A DNA stretch of 64,000 nucleotides. Origin: JACRDG01 sp963760985 (GTDB lineage: Bacteria; Desulfobacterota; Desulfomonilia; Desulfomonilales; Desulfomonilaceae). Location: the NCBI GenBank assembly GCA_963760985.1, contig CAVXFM010000015.1, positions 496,001 through 560,000 on the forward strand, written 5' to 3'. Under the pieces are notes generated by a model. It saw only the letters and a list, made by a program, of their open reading frames with translations. It did not search any database and was not told where the DNA came from. Positions 28,474 through 40,180 of this stretch are shown here, one piece after another. Numbering within the stretch: the stretch's first letter is position 1; each line of letters opens with the position of its first letter. The translations under genes were made by a program, and so were the position numbers.

Positions 28474-31400
28474 ATGAATGAGCGGCAGTTCCTTACACAA
28501 ACAAATACCGATACACGTGCACAGGCCGGCCAGCCTCTGCCGCGACAGGGCATGAGGAGTCGGTTCTGCGCGGCCCTGGAAGAGCTGTGTCGCAAAGAGC
28601 CGGTTCGGGAGAAATGGTTGATCGCTCCGTCCCTGCGCATAGGGCACCAGTGGCTCGACATTGTCGCGTTACAAGGGCAGCCTGTGCTCAACTGTCGCGT
28701 CAAGACCCTGAAAGGCGTGGTCCTGGAGCTTGCCGGCCCGGAAATGGCGCACAAAGGGGTTTCTTTGGTGTCCGTGACCGGTTCGCTGATTCTCATGGAC
28801 AGCATCCTTCACCGTCTCCCGCTTCACGGGTATTTGTCGTCGCTCCCGCGGAGCCCCGGTCTGGCGCGGGTCGTCCTCTCGTCCATCGATGCGTTGCGCA
28901 TGGCGGACATAGTTCCGGACAGCCTTGATCCTTCCTGCTTTGACGAGCCTTCCAAGGCCGATGACATGAAATTTCTTCTTGGCACGTATTTGGACGCGCT
29001 CGGGCAGAGACGGCTGGTAGATTACGCAGAAGTGCTGCGCATGGCCCGGTCGAGTCTTGGAGAGCGTGGCATGGGACGAGCCATCATGCTGCTCCCGGAA
29101 GACGTCGACCTTACCGCGCTGGAGCGGGAATTCATGAATGCCGTGCCTGGGGCTGCCGTGCTTTGGCTGCCGGTAGATCAGCCCGCAATAGGAAAGGATA
29201 ACGCGCGCGAAGACGAAACCGACGCTTCCCTGCTGAGATGGCTTTCCGCGGCCACCGAAGTTCCCGGTCCGCGCAATGACGGCACTGCAACGGTGTTTCA
29301 CGCGATCGGCGAAATCAACGAGGTGCGGGAAGCGTTGCGCAGGTGTCTGGCACAGGGCTACGCACTGGATGAGGTGGAACTGCTCCACACGGACAGACAG
29401 ACCTACGTACCCTTGATTTTCGAGACCTTTCTCCGCATGAACCCGCAAGACCAAGACCCCGACGCACCTGTACCGGTCACGTTTGCCGAGGGCATACCCG
29501 CGACGTACGCGAAGCCCGGACACGCGCTTGCCGGGTGGATTCAGTGGATCAAGGAAGACTATACGCAACACACCCTCGCACGGATGATCGAGGATGGACT
29601 TCTCGATATTCCCGGTGCGCACGAGCAAGGGGTGAGTTGGCATCGGTTGGCCCGAGTGCTGAGAGAAGTCAAGATCGGGTGGAATAAGCACAGATACGCG
29701 GAGAAGATCAGCGAGCGCATCCTCGCACTTGAGAAAAAGAATCCAAAGGACACGAGGATTGAGCACGAGGCTTCGGCTGACGACGAGGACTCGCATGCAG
29801 CCTCTTCTCGCCTCTCCGACGAGACCCGGATCGTGTGTCTGCGGGTGATCCGAGATCTCGTGGAACGCGTGCTTGCCACAGCTCCTCTTGAGGGCACCTC
29901 TCCCGTGGATACGCTTCACGCGGCAGCACGGTTTGTATCCTCGCTTAGCCGGGCTGACAGTGAAATGGACAACTACGCGGCCAGATCGCTCGTGGAACAC
30001 ATTCAGGACATGGCCCGATGGCTCGCGGCTGTACACGGCCCGGTGAGCCTGGATGTGTGGGAATGGCTTGCGGGGTTGCCGTCCGCGGTGTCCATCATGG
30101 GAAGTGGCCCGCGGCCGGGTCGGTTGCATGTGGCCAATATCTCCTCAGGCGGATTCAGCGGCCGGCCGCATGCGTGCATCATCGGCCTGGACGACGGTCG
30201 CTTTCCCGGCACCGCGCTCAACGACCCGGTGCTTTTGGATACGGAAAGGGAAAAGCTCTCGGAGAATCTTCCCACCGCGCGAGAGCAACTCGGTCGGCAC
30301 GTGGAACGGTTCGTCAGGCTCCTCGCGAGATTGCGAGGCACGATTACGCTCGGGTATGCGAGTCTCGATCTGAGGACCGACCGTGCATTGTTTCCCAGTC
30401 CCGCGGTGTTTTCCGCATTTCGGATTCTGTCCGGAAACCGGAACGGCGACCAGACCGATCTCATGAAGTGGCTTTCCTTGCCCGCGTCTTTTGCCCCTGC
30501 TGAGGAAAGCCTCCACCTGGACGAGACCGAGTGGTGGCTGTGGCGGCTATGCGGCCGTGAAAGGGTTCGAGATCCGTTCGAGGTGCTTGACCGGCGCTAT
30601 CCGCACCTTGCGCGGGGCAGACTGGCCATCGAGCAAAGGCAAAGCGCGGGTTTCACCGTGTATGACGGCCGCATCCCGGAACTGCCTTCTGATCTGGACC
30701 CATTCGCTCAGAACGGCCCCACCATGTCTTCTGCCATGTTGGAAACCATCGGCGCATGTGCCTTGAGGTATTTCTTCAAGTACGTCCTGGAAATTCGGCC
30801 ATCGGAAGAACTCCTCCTGGATCCCACCCGATGGCTGGACCCTGTGGAATTCGGGAATCTCCTGCACGACGTGTTCTATCGCTTTATCAGCGAACTGATC
30901 GGCCAAAGGCGCCTCCCCTTGTTCGAGCGGGACATGGCGCGACTCGCGGCCATTCTTGAAGACTACACGGATCGGTACGCGCAGATTCATTCGCCACCCG
31001 GACCGAGCGTCTTCCGACGGCAGCACATGCAATTGCTTCAGTCTGCAAGGATTTTCCTCAAAGAGGAGGAGATCCTCTGCCGCACTCGCACTCCCAGGTT
31101 CGTAGAGGTGTCGGTGGGGATGACGCCTCGCGGAAACGCGGGCCCCATCGATACCCGCGAGCCGGTCACCGTATCTGTAGACAAGGAAAGATCCATCCGC
31201 GTCCGCGGACGGATCGACCGGATCGACTCGATCGGCGAGGATTCGCAAGCCCGGTTTGCCGTGTGCGACTACAAGACCGGATCGGACTTTCGGTACACCA
31301 AGCAGGACCCTTTCTGGGAAGGCCGGGTGATTCAGCACGCGTTGTACCTGGCAATAGCTGCGAACGTGTTGACCCGGAAGGTTGCGCGCAATGCGAAGGT

Positions 31401-31698
31401 GATTCACTTTGAGTATTATTTTCCCCAGCATCGGGGCCGCGGTCGACGCATTTCCCTCACCCCCGAGCAAGTCGGTCTGGGCAACCGGGTCATTGAACGC
31501 CTTTGCAGCGTGGTGCACGAAGGAAGTTTCCTTCCCACCATCAACGATCGAGACGATTGTACCATGTGCGACTATCTGTCCGTGTGCGGCGATGTACAAA
31601 GCACCGCGGCATGGGCGCGGGTCAAAATACACAATCCGGAAAATACCCAACTGGAACCGCTCAGGGAGTTGAGAAACTGTGGCGACATTGAAACCTGA
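28474..31698 (+). CDS. addB: AddB-like subunit of an AddAB helicase-nuclease
   Basis: The 1074-aa protein works with AddA to resect double-strand breaks for recombination. The N-terminal half resembles a UvrD-type helicase fold but has no Walker A lysine motif (LIAPSLRIGHQ in its place), as in second-type AddB proteins. The C-terminal PD-(D/E)XK nuclease has the GRIDRID, VCDYKTGSDF and QHALYLA motifs. Cysteines at CALRYFF and CTMCDYLSVC flank it and match the iron-sulfur staple of AddB nucleases. I chose the ATG at 28474; the upstream frame is not AddB-like. addA overlaps its 3' end by 20 bases, so the two are translationally coupled. Confidence 0.85.
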   Translation: MNERQFLTQTNTDTRAQAGQPLPRQGMRSRFCAALEELCRKEPVREKWLIAPSLRIGHQWLDIVALQGQPVLNCRVKTLKGVVLELAGPEMAHKGVSLVSVTGSLILMDSILHRLPLHGYLSSLPRSPGLARVVLSSIDALRMADIVPDSLDPSCFDEPSKADDMKFLLGTYLDALGQRRLVDYAEVLRMARSSLGERGMGRAIMLLPEDVDLTALEREFMNAVPGAAVLWLPVDQPAIGKDNAREDETDASLLRWLSAATEVPGPRNDGTATVFHAIGEINEVREALRRCLAQGYALDEVELLHTDRQTYVPLIFETFLRMNPQDQDPDAPVPVTFAEGIPATYAKPGHALAGWIQWIKEDYTQHTLARMIEDGLLDIPGAHEQGVSWHRLARVLREVKIGWNKHRYAEKISERILALEKKNPKDTRIEHEASADDEDSHAASSRLSDETRIVCLRVIRDLVERVLATAPLEGTSPVDTLHAAARFVSSLSRADSEMDNYAARSLVEHIQDMARWLAAVHGPVSLDVWEWLAGLPSAVSIMGSGPRPGRLHVANISSGGFSGRPHACIIGLDDGRFPGTALNDPVLLDTEREKLSENLPTAREQLGRHVERFVRLLARLRGTITLGYASLDLRTDRALFPSPAVFSAFRILSGNRNGDQTDLMKWLSLPASFAPAEESLHLDETEWWLWRLCGRERVRDPFEVLDRRYPHLARGRLAIEQRQSAGFTVYDGRIPELPSDLDPFAQNGPTMSSAMLETIGACALRYFFKYVLEIRPSEELLLDPTRWLDPVEFGNLLHDVFYRFISELIGQRRLPLFERDMARLAAILEDYTDRYAQIHSPPGPSVFRRQHMQLLQSARIFLKEEEILCRTRTPRFVEVSVGMTPRGNAGPIDTREPVTVSVDKERSIRVRGRIDRIDSIGEDSQARFAVCDYKTGSDFRYTKQDPFWEGRVIQHALYLAIAANVLTRKVARNAKVIHFEYYFPQHRGRGRRISLTPEQVGLGNRVIERLCSVVHEGSFLPTINDRDDCTMCDYLSVCGDVQSTAAWARVKIHNPENTQLEPLRELRNCGDIET

Positions 31699-34600
31699 AC
31701 CACCGGCCGACCAGGACCAGCGCGATCTCATTCTGAACGATCTGGACACCACCATGCTCGTGGAAGCTGCGGCAGGAACGGGAAAAACCACCAGCATGGT
31801 CGGCAGGATGGTCAACCTTCTTGCCAGAGAAAAATGCTCGCTGGACACCATGGCAGCGGTAACCTTCACGCGAAAGGCCGCGGCCGAGCTTCGTACCCGG
31901 TTTCAGATCGATCTGGAAAAGGCGTTCCGCACTGCGCGCGAGCCCGGCCGCGGTCGATTGGCCCAAGCGCTTGCAGGGATGGACCGTTGTTTCATCGGGA
32001 CCATTCACTCCTTTTGCGGCCGCCTGCTCCGTGAGAGGCCGGTAGAAGCAGGAGTGGACGTGGCTTTTCGCGAGATCGACGACGTGGAAGACGAACTGCT
32101 TCGCGGTCAGGCATGGAGCCGATACGTGGCAAACCTGTACGCGGAGGATCATCCGATCCTCGCGGAACTGGAAGAACTCGGTCTGGAAATCGGCGCTTTG
32201 GAAGACACGTTTATGAAGTTCGCGGAGTATCCTGACGTGCAGGAGTGGCCAGCGGCCGCGGTCGAGCTTCCTGACCTGGAACCCGCGAGGCAGGCGCTGG
32301 AGGCCATGGTCCTGCACATGGAGGAGGTGACGCCTTCTCTGCCGGAAAGCCCCGGAAACGACAAGCTCATGCCCAAATACCGCGTGATGCCGCTTATGTG
32401 GCGACAGATTCGGCCCGACCACATCCCAGACCTTATGGAAATCCTGGCGGAATGCAAGGAGCTGAAAGTTGTCCAGAAAATGTGGCCTCTTGGCAAGCAA
32501 CAAGCCCTGGACGAACTGGAGCGATGGGACGATTTCAGGCTCACCTTTGCGGAACCTCTGGTGAGACTGTGGCGTGAAAAACGATACGAACCGGTGATGC
32601 GCGCGTTGCGACCCACGCGGGACCTTTATGACAGTGTGCGCAGGAGCGCGGCCGTGCTGAACTATCAGGACTTGCTCATGGCCGCGGCAGCGCTGCTTCG
32701 CGACAAGCCGAAAGTGAGGGAATATTTTCGGAAACGATTTACCCACCTGCTCGTGGATGAGTTTCAGGACACGGATCCGATACAGGCAGAGGTCATGATG
32801 CTCCTCACTGCGGACAACCCGGAGGAGCCTCTTTGGCGTCTTTGCCGCCCTGTGCCTGGTTCTCTGTTCGTGGTGGGTGATCCGAAACAGTCGATATACC
32901 GGTTCCGAAGAGCGGACATTGTCACGTACAACCAGGTCAGGACCATCATCATGGAGAGCCGAGGCAAAGTGGTCAACCTGGCCGTGAACTTCCGCACGAC
33001 CAAACCGCTGGTGGATTGGGTCAACGGGGTGTTTGCGCAGCAGTTCCCTGCACAAGCTTCCGACTATTCGCCGCAATACGTGAGCCTCATCCCCGCGACA
33101 GGAGATAAGGACGGTCCCGCGTCCAAAGGCGTTCGCCGACTGAACGTTCCCGAAGTGCACAGCAAGAACGAAGAGGCCAATGCATATGATGCGGATATGA
33201 TTGCCCGTACAGATTCGCCGCGCACTGCCTTCAGGACCGACCGGTGAAGGCCGAACCGGGCTGAATCCGGGCGATTTCATGATTGTCACCCCCAGGACCG
33301 GCAAGCTCGCGCTGTACGGCCGCAAACTCGAGGAATTGGGCATTCCGCATCAGGTCACCGGGGGGAGTGCGTTGAGCCAGGTGAGTGAGCTGGCATTGTT
33401 GCGTCTCGTCCTGAATGCGGTGGTGCATCCTGACGATCCTGTGGCTCTGGTGGCTGCGTTGCGCAGCGAGCTTTTCGGGTTCAGCGATCTCGCACTGTTT
33501 CAATTCCGACGTCAACGCGGGATATTCTCGTATTTTGCCGAAATTCCTCCTGATCTCGACCCCGAAGCCGCGGACTTGTTCCGCGATGCGTTCGGCCGGT
33601 TGCGGCAATATTCCTTTTGGCTCGCTCGCATGCCGATTCTGCCTGCAATAGAAAAGATGGTGGCTGACCTGGGGCTTGCCGCGCGTGCGGCCGCGGGTCC
33701 TGGAGGCAACGTGCAGGCAGGGAGTTTTGCCAAGGCCCTGGAATTGCTGCGGAGCGATCAAGCGGGCATGTGGTCGCCTGCGCAGGTGGTGGAACGCCTC
33801 TCTGAATTGACCGATCGCGTTGAGGACTTTGATGGCATGCCGTGCAGGGAGGATGAATCGACCCGGGTGAGAGTCATGAACCTGCACAAAGTAAAGGGTC
33901 TGGAAGCTCCGGTGGTGTTCCTCGCTGACCCCACGGGCGCGAGCAAATTTCCGGTGGATTTGCACGTAGACCGATCAGGTGATCGGGTGTGCGGGTACAT
34001 GAGGATCTTCGGTCGCGCGGCAGGCGGAACCCGGGAGGGACTCCTGGCCCTTCCGCAGCAATGGGATACTTTTGAGCAGACAGAAGCCAAATTCCGGGAC
34101 GCGGAAAAGATCCGTCTGATGTACGTTGCCGCGACACGAGCGGGAAAGAGGCTCGTGATCACACGCCGCGAAAAGGGACAACACTACAACCCGTGGAATT
34201 TCTTTGACAAGAAGATTACCGATGTGCCGCCGATCCCGGATCCGGGACCGCAGGAACCCATGTTCCGGGAAGAGGTCGAGGTTATTGACGAGGACGTGGC
34301 TCGGGTGATCGCGGACGGACCCCAGCAATGGGCTGCAGCTCTCACACCCACGTACCGGACTGCCGCGGCCAAGGCAATTGCGCTCGCGACTGACGGAACC
34401 CTGCGCACGGGCGGCGAGCACGGCACCGAATGGGGAACCGTGATCCATACCTTGCTTCAGACCGCGAGGATCGATCCGCACGCAGACCTGCTCGCGCTTG
34501 CGGGGGATGCGCTCCTAGAGCAGGGCCTTGAAACCGCTCTCGCGGAAGAAGCGGTCAACACGGTCCGGTCGGTAATGGAATCCGCACTGTGGAAGCGTGC

Positions 34601-34913
34601 CTCTGCTGCCTCCGAGTTCCTGGTCGAGGTTCCCTTTGAGATTCTGATGCCTGAACGCGAATCGACCGACGCATCGCCGGGATTGCTCGTACGAGGGGCC
34701 ATTGACCTTGCGTTCCTTGAACCGGAAGGCTGGGTCATTGTGGATTACAAGACTGACCGGCGACCGGCAGCTCGCGTGGAAGAGCTGGTGGAAAAATACC
34801 GTCCTCAGGTGCAAATGTATGCCCGCGCGTGGACTGCCATCACGGGCCAGGCCGTGCACGAAGCAGGACTGTATTTTACCCACAGCCGCACGTACCGCAA
34901 GATTACCTGGTAA
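31679..34913 (+). CDS. addA: AddA helicase-nuclease subunit, frameshifted
   Basis: After correcting one extra base near 33201-33213 the product is about 1077 aa. Walker A is AAAGTGKTT (residues 31-38). Motif Ia is AVTFTRKAAAELR, Walker B LLVDEFQDTDPIQ, motif III GDPKQSIYRFRRADI and motif V NLHKVKGLEAPVVFL. The C-terminal nuclease has EWGTVIHTLLQ and VIVDYKTDRR. All are hallmarks of AddA. The start is a GTG inside the end of addB. Both halves around the shift fit the family, so this looks like a sequence error. Confidence 0.9.
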
Positions 34914-35053
34914 TCCCCCGCACAACCCCTGTGCGTGATTCCTTGGCAAATGAGAGCAAATCGGTCATTTCGCGGCTTGCCAAAGGCGATTCGTGGTTGT
35001 ACCGTCATGGTTAAGGGGTGTCCGGAACCCGGGCGTGAAGAGGAGGGTCAGTC

Positions 35054-36638
35054 ATGACGGATGCATTGTCCCATTCAGAGCGCACGCAGGAAGGGCCCGG
35101 TGACGCGGAACACGGGACCGCTCTTGCCGATGCGTGGCACGCGGCGGTGAGCGTTCTGGTCCTTTCTGATGATGCTGATGCGCTCCGGTCGATCGCCGAG
35201 GTATTCGCGGCCAACTGCGACGGCACGATCACGTGCGGAAACGTCGCGTCTGCCCACGAGGTCTTCCGGCAGATCAGCCCGGGAATGGTGCTGCTTGATC
35301 TGGGGATTCACGCGGCAAGTGTCCTCGACACGTTCCGCACACTCAGGCGTATCGACAGCGACGCGCCGGTGATCCTCCTGTACGAAGCCAAAGACCGGGA
35401 AATAGCCATCACAGGACTGCAAGACGGGGCGTACGATGTGGTCGAAAAACCGTTCGATCCGAGGCTCCTTGGCTTTGCGCTCAAACGAGGGATCGATCGC
35501 GTCAAGTCCACGCTGTCGGAACAGAGCCACCGCCGACGTCTGGAAGAGACCATGGTGGAGACCACCTCGGTCATTCGCAGAAAAGACTTCCTCCAGGGCA
35601 TTCTCGACAGTTCCACGCTCGTGTCCGTGGTATTGACGGACCTTTCTCAGAAAGTGCTCTTCTGGAACACGGGAGCCCGCAACATCTTCGGGTACACCAC
35701 GGAAGAAATGCTTGGCCACAAGGTCACCAAGATCTATCCGCCCGATTCTTTGACGGACGAGGCAGTGCACCAACTCCGGCACATGGTGGCAGGCAAATCA
35801 GGGACCGTGCACGGGAAAATGCGCCAGATCACCAAGGACGGCAGGACGGTGATTATTTCCCTGGCCTTGTCGCCCATGCTCGACGCGGCAGGTGAGCTGC
35901 AAGGCATCCTCGGCGTGGGGCTCGACGTGACGGAAGAGACGCACCTCCATGAGGAGTTAGTCAAGTCTTTCACCCAGATCAAGATCACCCAGGACGTGTC
36001 CGTATTCTCCCTGGCAAAGCTCGCAGAATGCCGGGACGAAGAAACCGGCCTGCATTTGACCCGCATCCAGGAATACTGCCGATCTCTCTCACAACGTCTC
36101 GCGGATCGCGACCCATTCAAAGACGTGATGACCAAGGACTTTATCGAGGATCTTGTGCGCTCTTCCGTGCTCCACGACATCGGCAAGGTCGGGATTCCCG
36201 ACTCGATCCTCATGTCCGAGAACAAGTTTACTCCCGAAGACTTTGCGATCATGAAACGCCATCCTGTGATCGGCGGGGATGCGCTGGACGAGGCAGTCAA
36301 GGAACTGGGCGAGGAGAGCTATCTCTGCGTGGCACGAGACATTGCGTATCACCATCACGAGCGCTGGGACGGGAAAGGATATCCCTTTGGTCTTGAAAGG
36401 GGAACAGATCCCGCTCTCAGCCCGCATTGTGGCGCTCGCGGACGTGTATGACGCACTCACCAGTCAGCGCCGGTACAAGCCCGCCTTTTCCCATGAGGAC
36501 GCGGTCAAGATCATCGTGGAGGGCAAAGGCACACATTTCGATCCGGATCTTGTGGACGTGTTCCTCGAAGTGGACACGGAGTTCCGGTCCATAAGGAAAG
36601 CCTTTTCCGCGCAGACGGACGAGAGCCCTTCGCATTGA
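35054..36638 (+). CDS. Receiver-PAS-HD-GYP response regulator, frameshifted
   Basis: The corrected product is about 527 aa. Residues 31-160 form a receiver whose acidic pair reads SDDAD and whose phospho-Asp lies in VLLDLGIHA. A PAS domain follows (about 185-310: SVVLTDLSQKVLFWNTGARN, GYTTEEMLGHKV). The HD-GYP phosphodiesterase domain covers about 330-510 with HDIGKVGIPDSIL and HHHERWDGKGYP. HD-GYP domains degrade cyclic di-GMP. One extra base near 36392-36400 splits it; the second part resumes at KGEQIPLSARIVALADVYD. It follows addA by 140 bases, too far to claim co-transcription. Confidence 0.88.
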
Positions 36639-36800
36639 CTCTTGCGCGCGACTGGATCAAGCAAAGTGCCGCGTTACGTAAATTCGATCGCGTGTTCGCG
36701 TGGGATGCGGCGAGCTGCGCAAACCGCAGCAGTCGAGAAGAATCCCCGAACGATGCGCTTCCCGATGGTCTTCACATCCTACTGCACTGAGGATCTGGGA

Positions 36801-37220
36801 ATGAGAAAAGGCGGGTCACAGACCATGTTAAGACCAAGCATAAGACCCTCAATATCGATTTTGATGCTGGTAGCATTTGGGGTGTTCCTCAGCGTTTCGG
36901 TGTCAGGATGCGCCCTGCAGGGTGCAGACTATGACAAAGATCTAACCCTGAAAAGCAATGGCGTGGTGTACAAGATCGGGGAACAAAAGCCGTATACGGG
37001 TAAGGCTTACCAGCCCGTGTGCGATTCCTGCCAATGTGGATTCTTCAACAACTTCGTTCATTGGCGCGGCCAATACAGGGATGGAAGACGGGACGGCATT
37101 TTTGAGTTTCCTCGATCTCGTCGTGCCGACGATTTTTTCTGCCCTGGCGACAAGGATGTTGCCCGCGTGAAATTCATTAAGGGTGTGGAGCAAGGAGAGA
37201 CAGATGTCGATTCTCAGTGA
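36801..37220 (+). CDS. Lipoprotein with MORN/YwqK-like motif
   Basis: The 139-aa product has a basic N terminus, a hydrophobic stretch and the lipobox SVSGC at about residue 37, so it is a predicted lipoprotein. The mature part has GVVYKIGEQKPYTGKAY and WRGQYRDGRRDGIFEF, which resemble the G-x-x-x-x-G-x-x repeats of the MORN/YwqK type. The ATG at 36801 follows an AGGA motif. A frame upstream to 36642 is open but not protein-like. Partner unknown. Confidence 0.65.
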   Translation: MRKGGSQTMLRPSIRPSISILMLVAFGVFLSVSVSGCALQGADYDKDLTLKSNGVVYKIGEQKPYTGKAYQPVCDSCQCGFFNNFVHWRGQYRDGRRDGIFEFPRSRRADDFFCPGDKDVARVKFIKGVEQGETDVDSQ

Positions 37221-37290
37221 TATTGCTCAAGGGCGTGGTTGGCAGGAGACTGACCTATGAAACGACTCATTGACAAGAACGGGAGGGACA

Positions 37291-37457
37291 ATGGGAAGGA
37301 AGGAGAAGGTTGAACCCGATGATAAAGAACAGTCCGCTCGGTTTATTGAGGGGCCGAGCGAGTCCAAGACGAAGACACGAAAGAGAGGGTTAAGAAGGCA
37401 CTGGAACGCTCGCTCAAGCCGAGCTATGGCGGGCATGAGCAAAAAGATTATGAGTAG
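37291..37457 (+). CDS. Small charged protein, frameshifted, unknown
   Basis: A strong GGGAGG ribosome binding site precedes the ATG. The first 21 codons (MGRKEKVEPDDKEQSARFIE) continue sensibly only if one missing base is restored near 37350-37356. This gives AERVQDEDTKERVKKALERS and a stop at 37455, about 55 aa in all. It is highly charged and helical. It lies four bases from the 3' end of hicA on the other strand. I do not know a function. Confidence 0.45.
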
Positions 37458-37460
37458 TAT

Positions 37461-37703
37461 TCAACTCCAAAAAGCATCTGGGTCTATATTAAATCTTCTC
37501 AACAAGGAGTTAATCACTGGCACATATATGTCTGTCTGTTTGCCATGGTTCTTAATAGTAAAAAGCTCTCCTTTGTTAGATCCCGGGGCACTTGGCAAAA
37601 GCAAAACTACCTCCGAGCCCTTGCCCCGTTTCTTGAGAGCGACCACCCCGAACGGTTTGAGACGCTTGATAAGCTCCCCTACCTTAAGGGCCATTTTAGG
37701 CAT
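37461..37703 (-). CDS. hicA: HicA-type mRNA interferase toxin
   Basis: The 80-aa protein has the HicA plan: ELIKRLKPFGVVALKKRGKGSEVVLLL, then a core His in KNHGKQTDIYVPVINSLLRR (read in parts), then NIDPDAFW at the C terminus. HicA toxins cleave mRNA through this histidine. It overlaps the upstream hicB by eight bases, as usual for coupled toxin-antitoxin pairs, although here antitoxin precedes toxin. Confidence 0.82.
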   Translation of the reverse strand: MPKMALKVGELIKRLKPFGVVALKKRGKGSEVVLLLPSAPGSNKGELFTIKNHGKQTDIYVPVINSLLRRFNIDPDAFWS

Positions 37704-38058
37704 GACAGGGACTTAAGCCAGACCGACATGCGCTCGTCGAGAATGATATTGGGGGGAAGTCCGCCATGTCGGTACCCTTTGGGGGCGCCTCGATGATCCT
37801 GTTTATTGGCCCCTCGGTTTTCTCGCACGCTCTGTATTCATCCCAGATTTCCTTTGGTGCGCTTCGAAATAGGCGGTCCATGTTGTCGTTCACAATGCAG
37901 TAACGAACCTGCTCCGTGATTACGTCACCAATGTCTTTTATTGCCTCCTCTTCAGTCAACGCTGCTGTCACAAGATCAAGCTCTAGACAGTGAGCGGTCC
38001 ACAGATCGTCCTGCCTAGTGAGTAATATCCGAAAATTGAATGACCATCCCTTTCCCAT
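37696..38058 (-). CDS. hicB: HicB-type antitoxin
   Basis: The 120-aa protein has the partial RNase-H-like fold of HicB (LLTRQDDLWTAHCLELDLVTAALTEEEA, read in two parts, then IKDIGDVITEQVRYCI). No helix-turn-helix or ribbon-helix-helix is obvious at the C terminus, so how it binds DNA is unclear. AGGGAG lies nine bases before the ATG. It is the first gene of the pair with hicA. Confidence 0.75.
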   Translation of the reverse strand: MGKGWSFNFRILLTRQDDLWTAHCLELDLVTAALTEEEAIKDIGDVITEQVRYCIVNDNMDRLFRSAPKEIWDEYRACEKTEGPINRIIEAPPKGTDMADFPPISFSTSACRSGLSPCHA

Positions 38059-38695
38059 CGTTTCTTGCTCCCTGGAGGCCTTAGGCCTTTACTGCCCAAG
38101 AGCCAGGCAGAGGAATATCCCTTTACGTGAAAAACTGCAAGAAAAAGGACACAAATACATCGAAATCCGCGACCCTTCTCTCAAGGATGGATTTCTCATC
38201 TGACCATTCCCGCTGCATGAGATTTTTTCGCTTTATCCCCTATTATAAGGAGACCCGAATTCTTCTGTCAAGGCGATTTTCTATAGCCAAATGATCGCCG
38301 ATCTTCCAGGTACCCAGAGTGACAACCAAACCAGGAAAATGTTCAGATTTCCTGGAGAAAATTAATCAACTGCCGATGATGGCCTATAGTCTATTCATGG
38401 AGCCTTGTTGCCAAATGCCGAATAAACGCTCCCACACTATTTAAAATATCCTGAGCCTCTTCCTTGTCATATCGACTCCTCAAGTGCATTGTGTGGTTTC
38501 GCCAGGCGTTTTTGACAACCCTGAAATGAACAGCGGCTCCTGTGTAGAATGGCTCATCGTCTGTGATCCATGATTCCCCGTGAGTTTTCTTGCTCCTAGA
38601 TCTGATCTCTTTCTCTATTTGGTCTATGGCTGTATTCCAGTTTTCTTTGATGGTAATTTCCAGAGACTCCCCCATGGCGTTTAGTCCAGGCTCTA

Positions 38696-39911
38696 TAGTC
38701 CTCTGCACTGATCTGTGCGCCTATGCGAAATGAGGAACAGTGCTCCTGAGAGAAGCGGGGTTTCCCTGGAATCGATTGAATCGCCGAGCCAAGGCTTGCC
38801 TGAGATCCTGCAGCCTCGGAAAGAATTTGTTATGGGTAATGGCTCTCTTGGTCTTCCTCCAGACATATTCAACCGCATTGAGCTTGGGTGAATAGGCAGG
38901 GAGGAAGTGGAACTCTATGAGATGCTCCTTCCCGCTCAGCCACTCAAAGACTTTTGGTGATCTGTGATACGCTGCATTGTCTGTGATCAGGTGGATCTTG
39001 GTGCCGCGGTAGTATCGGAGGAGCTGTTCCAGGAATCCGATGAAGGTCTCGGCATTGAAGACCTGGACGAACCGGGAATGCCATTGGGGATTCGCTCCGA
39101 TTCTGACTGCACCCATCACTTTGATGCTCTTGCGAACCGGTGGGCTCAAGACCTGGAATCCAATGCCCACGAGAGCCCATGTTCTGATGACGGTGCCGGC
39201 CTGTTGAAACACCGCTTCGTCTTGATAGAGGGTTACGCCGTGCTCCTTTTCGGCTTTTTTTTGATGGCCGGGAGTTCCTCCAGTATCCAGGTCTGCTGTG
39301 CTTTTTCGTCGGCCTTGGACAACTCCCTTCCCGGGTACTGCACGGAGAAGCGCATTCCGTGAAGTATCTTCCCCATATGGTCAGGATGGTAGGAGACCCC
39401 AAACAAGTCTTTGACCAACTTGACGATAATCTTGGTGGTCCAGACCCCCGTGTCCAGTTCGGCTTCCTGGGGGCCGGCTGCGATGATGCGTGAGAGTTCC
39501 GCTTTCTGCTCATCGGTCAGTCTGGATGTCGCGCCCATGAACGGTCCCTTGGTAAGTCCGGGGATTCCCCTGACTCGGTACCGATGAATCCAAACCTGGA
39601 GGGTGCGTCGAGCCACACCGACAACCTCCGCTACTTCCGTCTCCCGGTTGCCCCGACTCACCAACAACAGAGCCTGAACCCTCAGGCACCGGTCGAGGTC
39701 GTTGTGATATCGTGCCTCTTGGAATTCGGCGGCCAAATCCCTCCGCTCCTGTTCTGACAGTCTCAATCCGTGCCTCGGCATCCGTTGTCCTCCGATCAGG
39801 TAGGTGTCAACGGCTCAATATCATCTCCAGGCCCGATTGTCGCGCACTTTCTCGGTCATCCAACGGCCGAATTGTTGATCCCGTCGGCGCGTATGTCAAT
39901 GCAGAGGACTA
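38696..39911 (-). mobile_element. IS630-family insertion sequence (copy A)
   Basis: The 1216-bp element has terminal inverted repeats TAGTCCTCTGCA followed by a less conserved part, and is flanked by the TA target duplication of the family (38694-38695 and 39912-39913). It carries one transposase in two overlapping frames. It lies in the HEPN-like gene between MRAL and EPGLN. Confidence 0.92.
38721..39781 (-). CDS. IS630 transposase, two frames joined by a -1 slip
   Basis: The first frame (39781-39233) has helix-turn-helix segments and DTGVWTTKIIVKLVKDLFGVS. The second carries the DDE catalytic domain (LYQDEAVF, HLITDNAAYH, SPKLNAVEYVWR). A run of eight A at the end of the first frame (ATCAAAAAAAAGCC on the minus strand) is a likely -1 slip site, which is common in this family. 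GGAGG precedes the ATG. The joined product is about 353 aa and appears intact. Confidence 0.88.
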
Positions 39912-39913
39912 TA
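39912..39913. repeat. TA target-site duplication of IS630 copy A
   Basis: This TA matches the TA at 38694-38695 on the other side of the element. Keeping only one copy restores the reading frame of the interrupted gene. Confidence 0.8.
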
Positions 39914-40180
39914 GAGCGCGCATCGCATGGAAAACGCACGCTGTATACCGATCAAGAGCCAAACACTTTCTAGACTCTCTTATTTCATATTCTGCACTCG
40001 GGAAACGTTCCCAGATTTCTGGTGGGAAAACGTCTCGTGAGCTGTCAAAATATCCAGATTCCTCTGGGGACAGGATGAAAAGTTTTCTGGTAGCAAGCTC
40101 GTTAATAACTGTTTGATTCAAGGTTATCAACAAAGACCTAAACTCATCTATTGGCCTACGCTTTTTACTCTGAGCCGATT

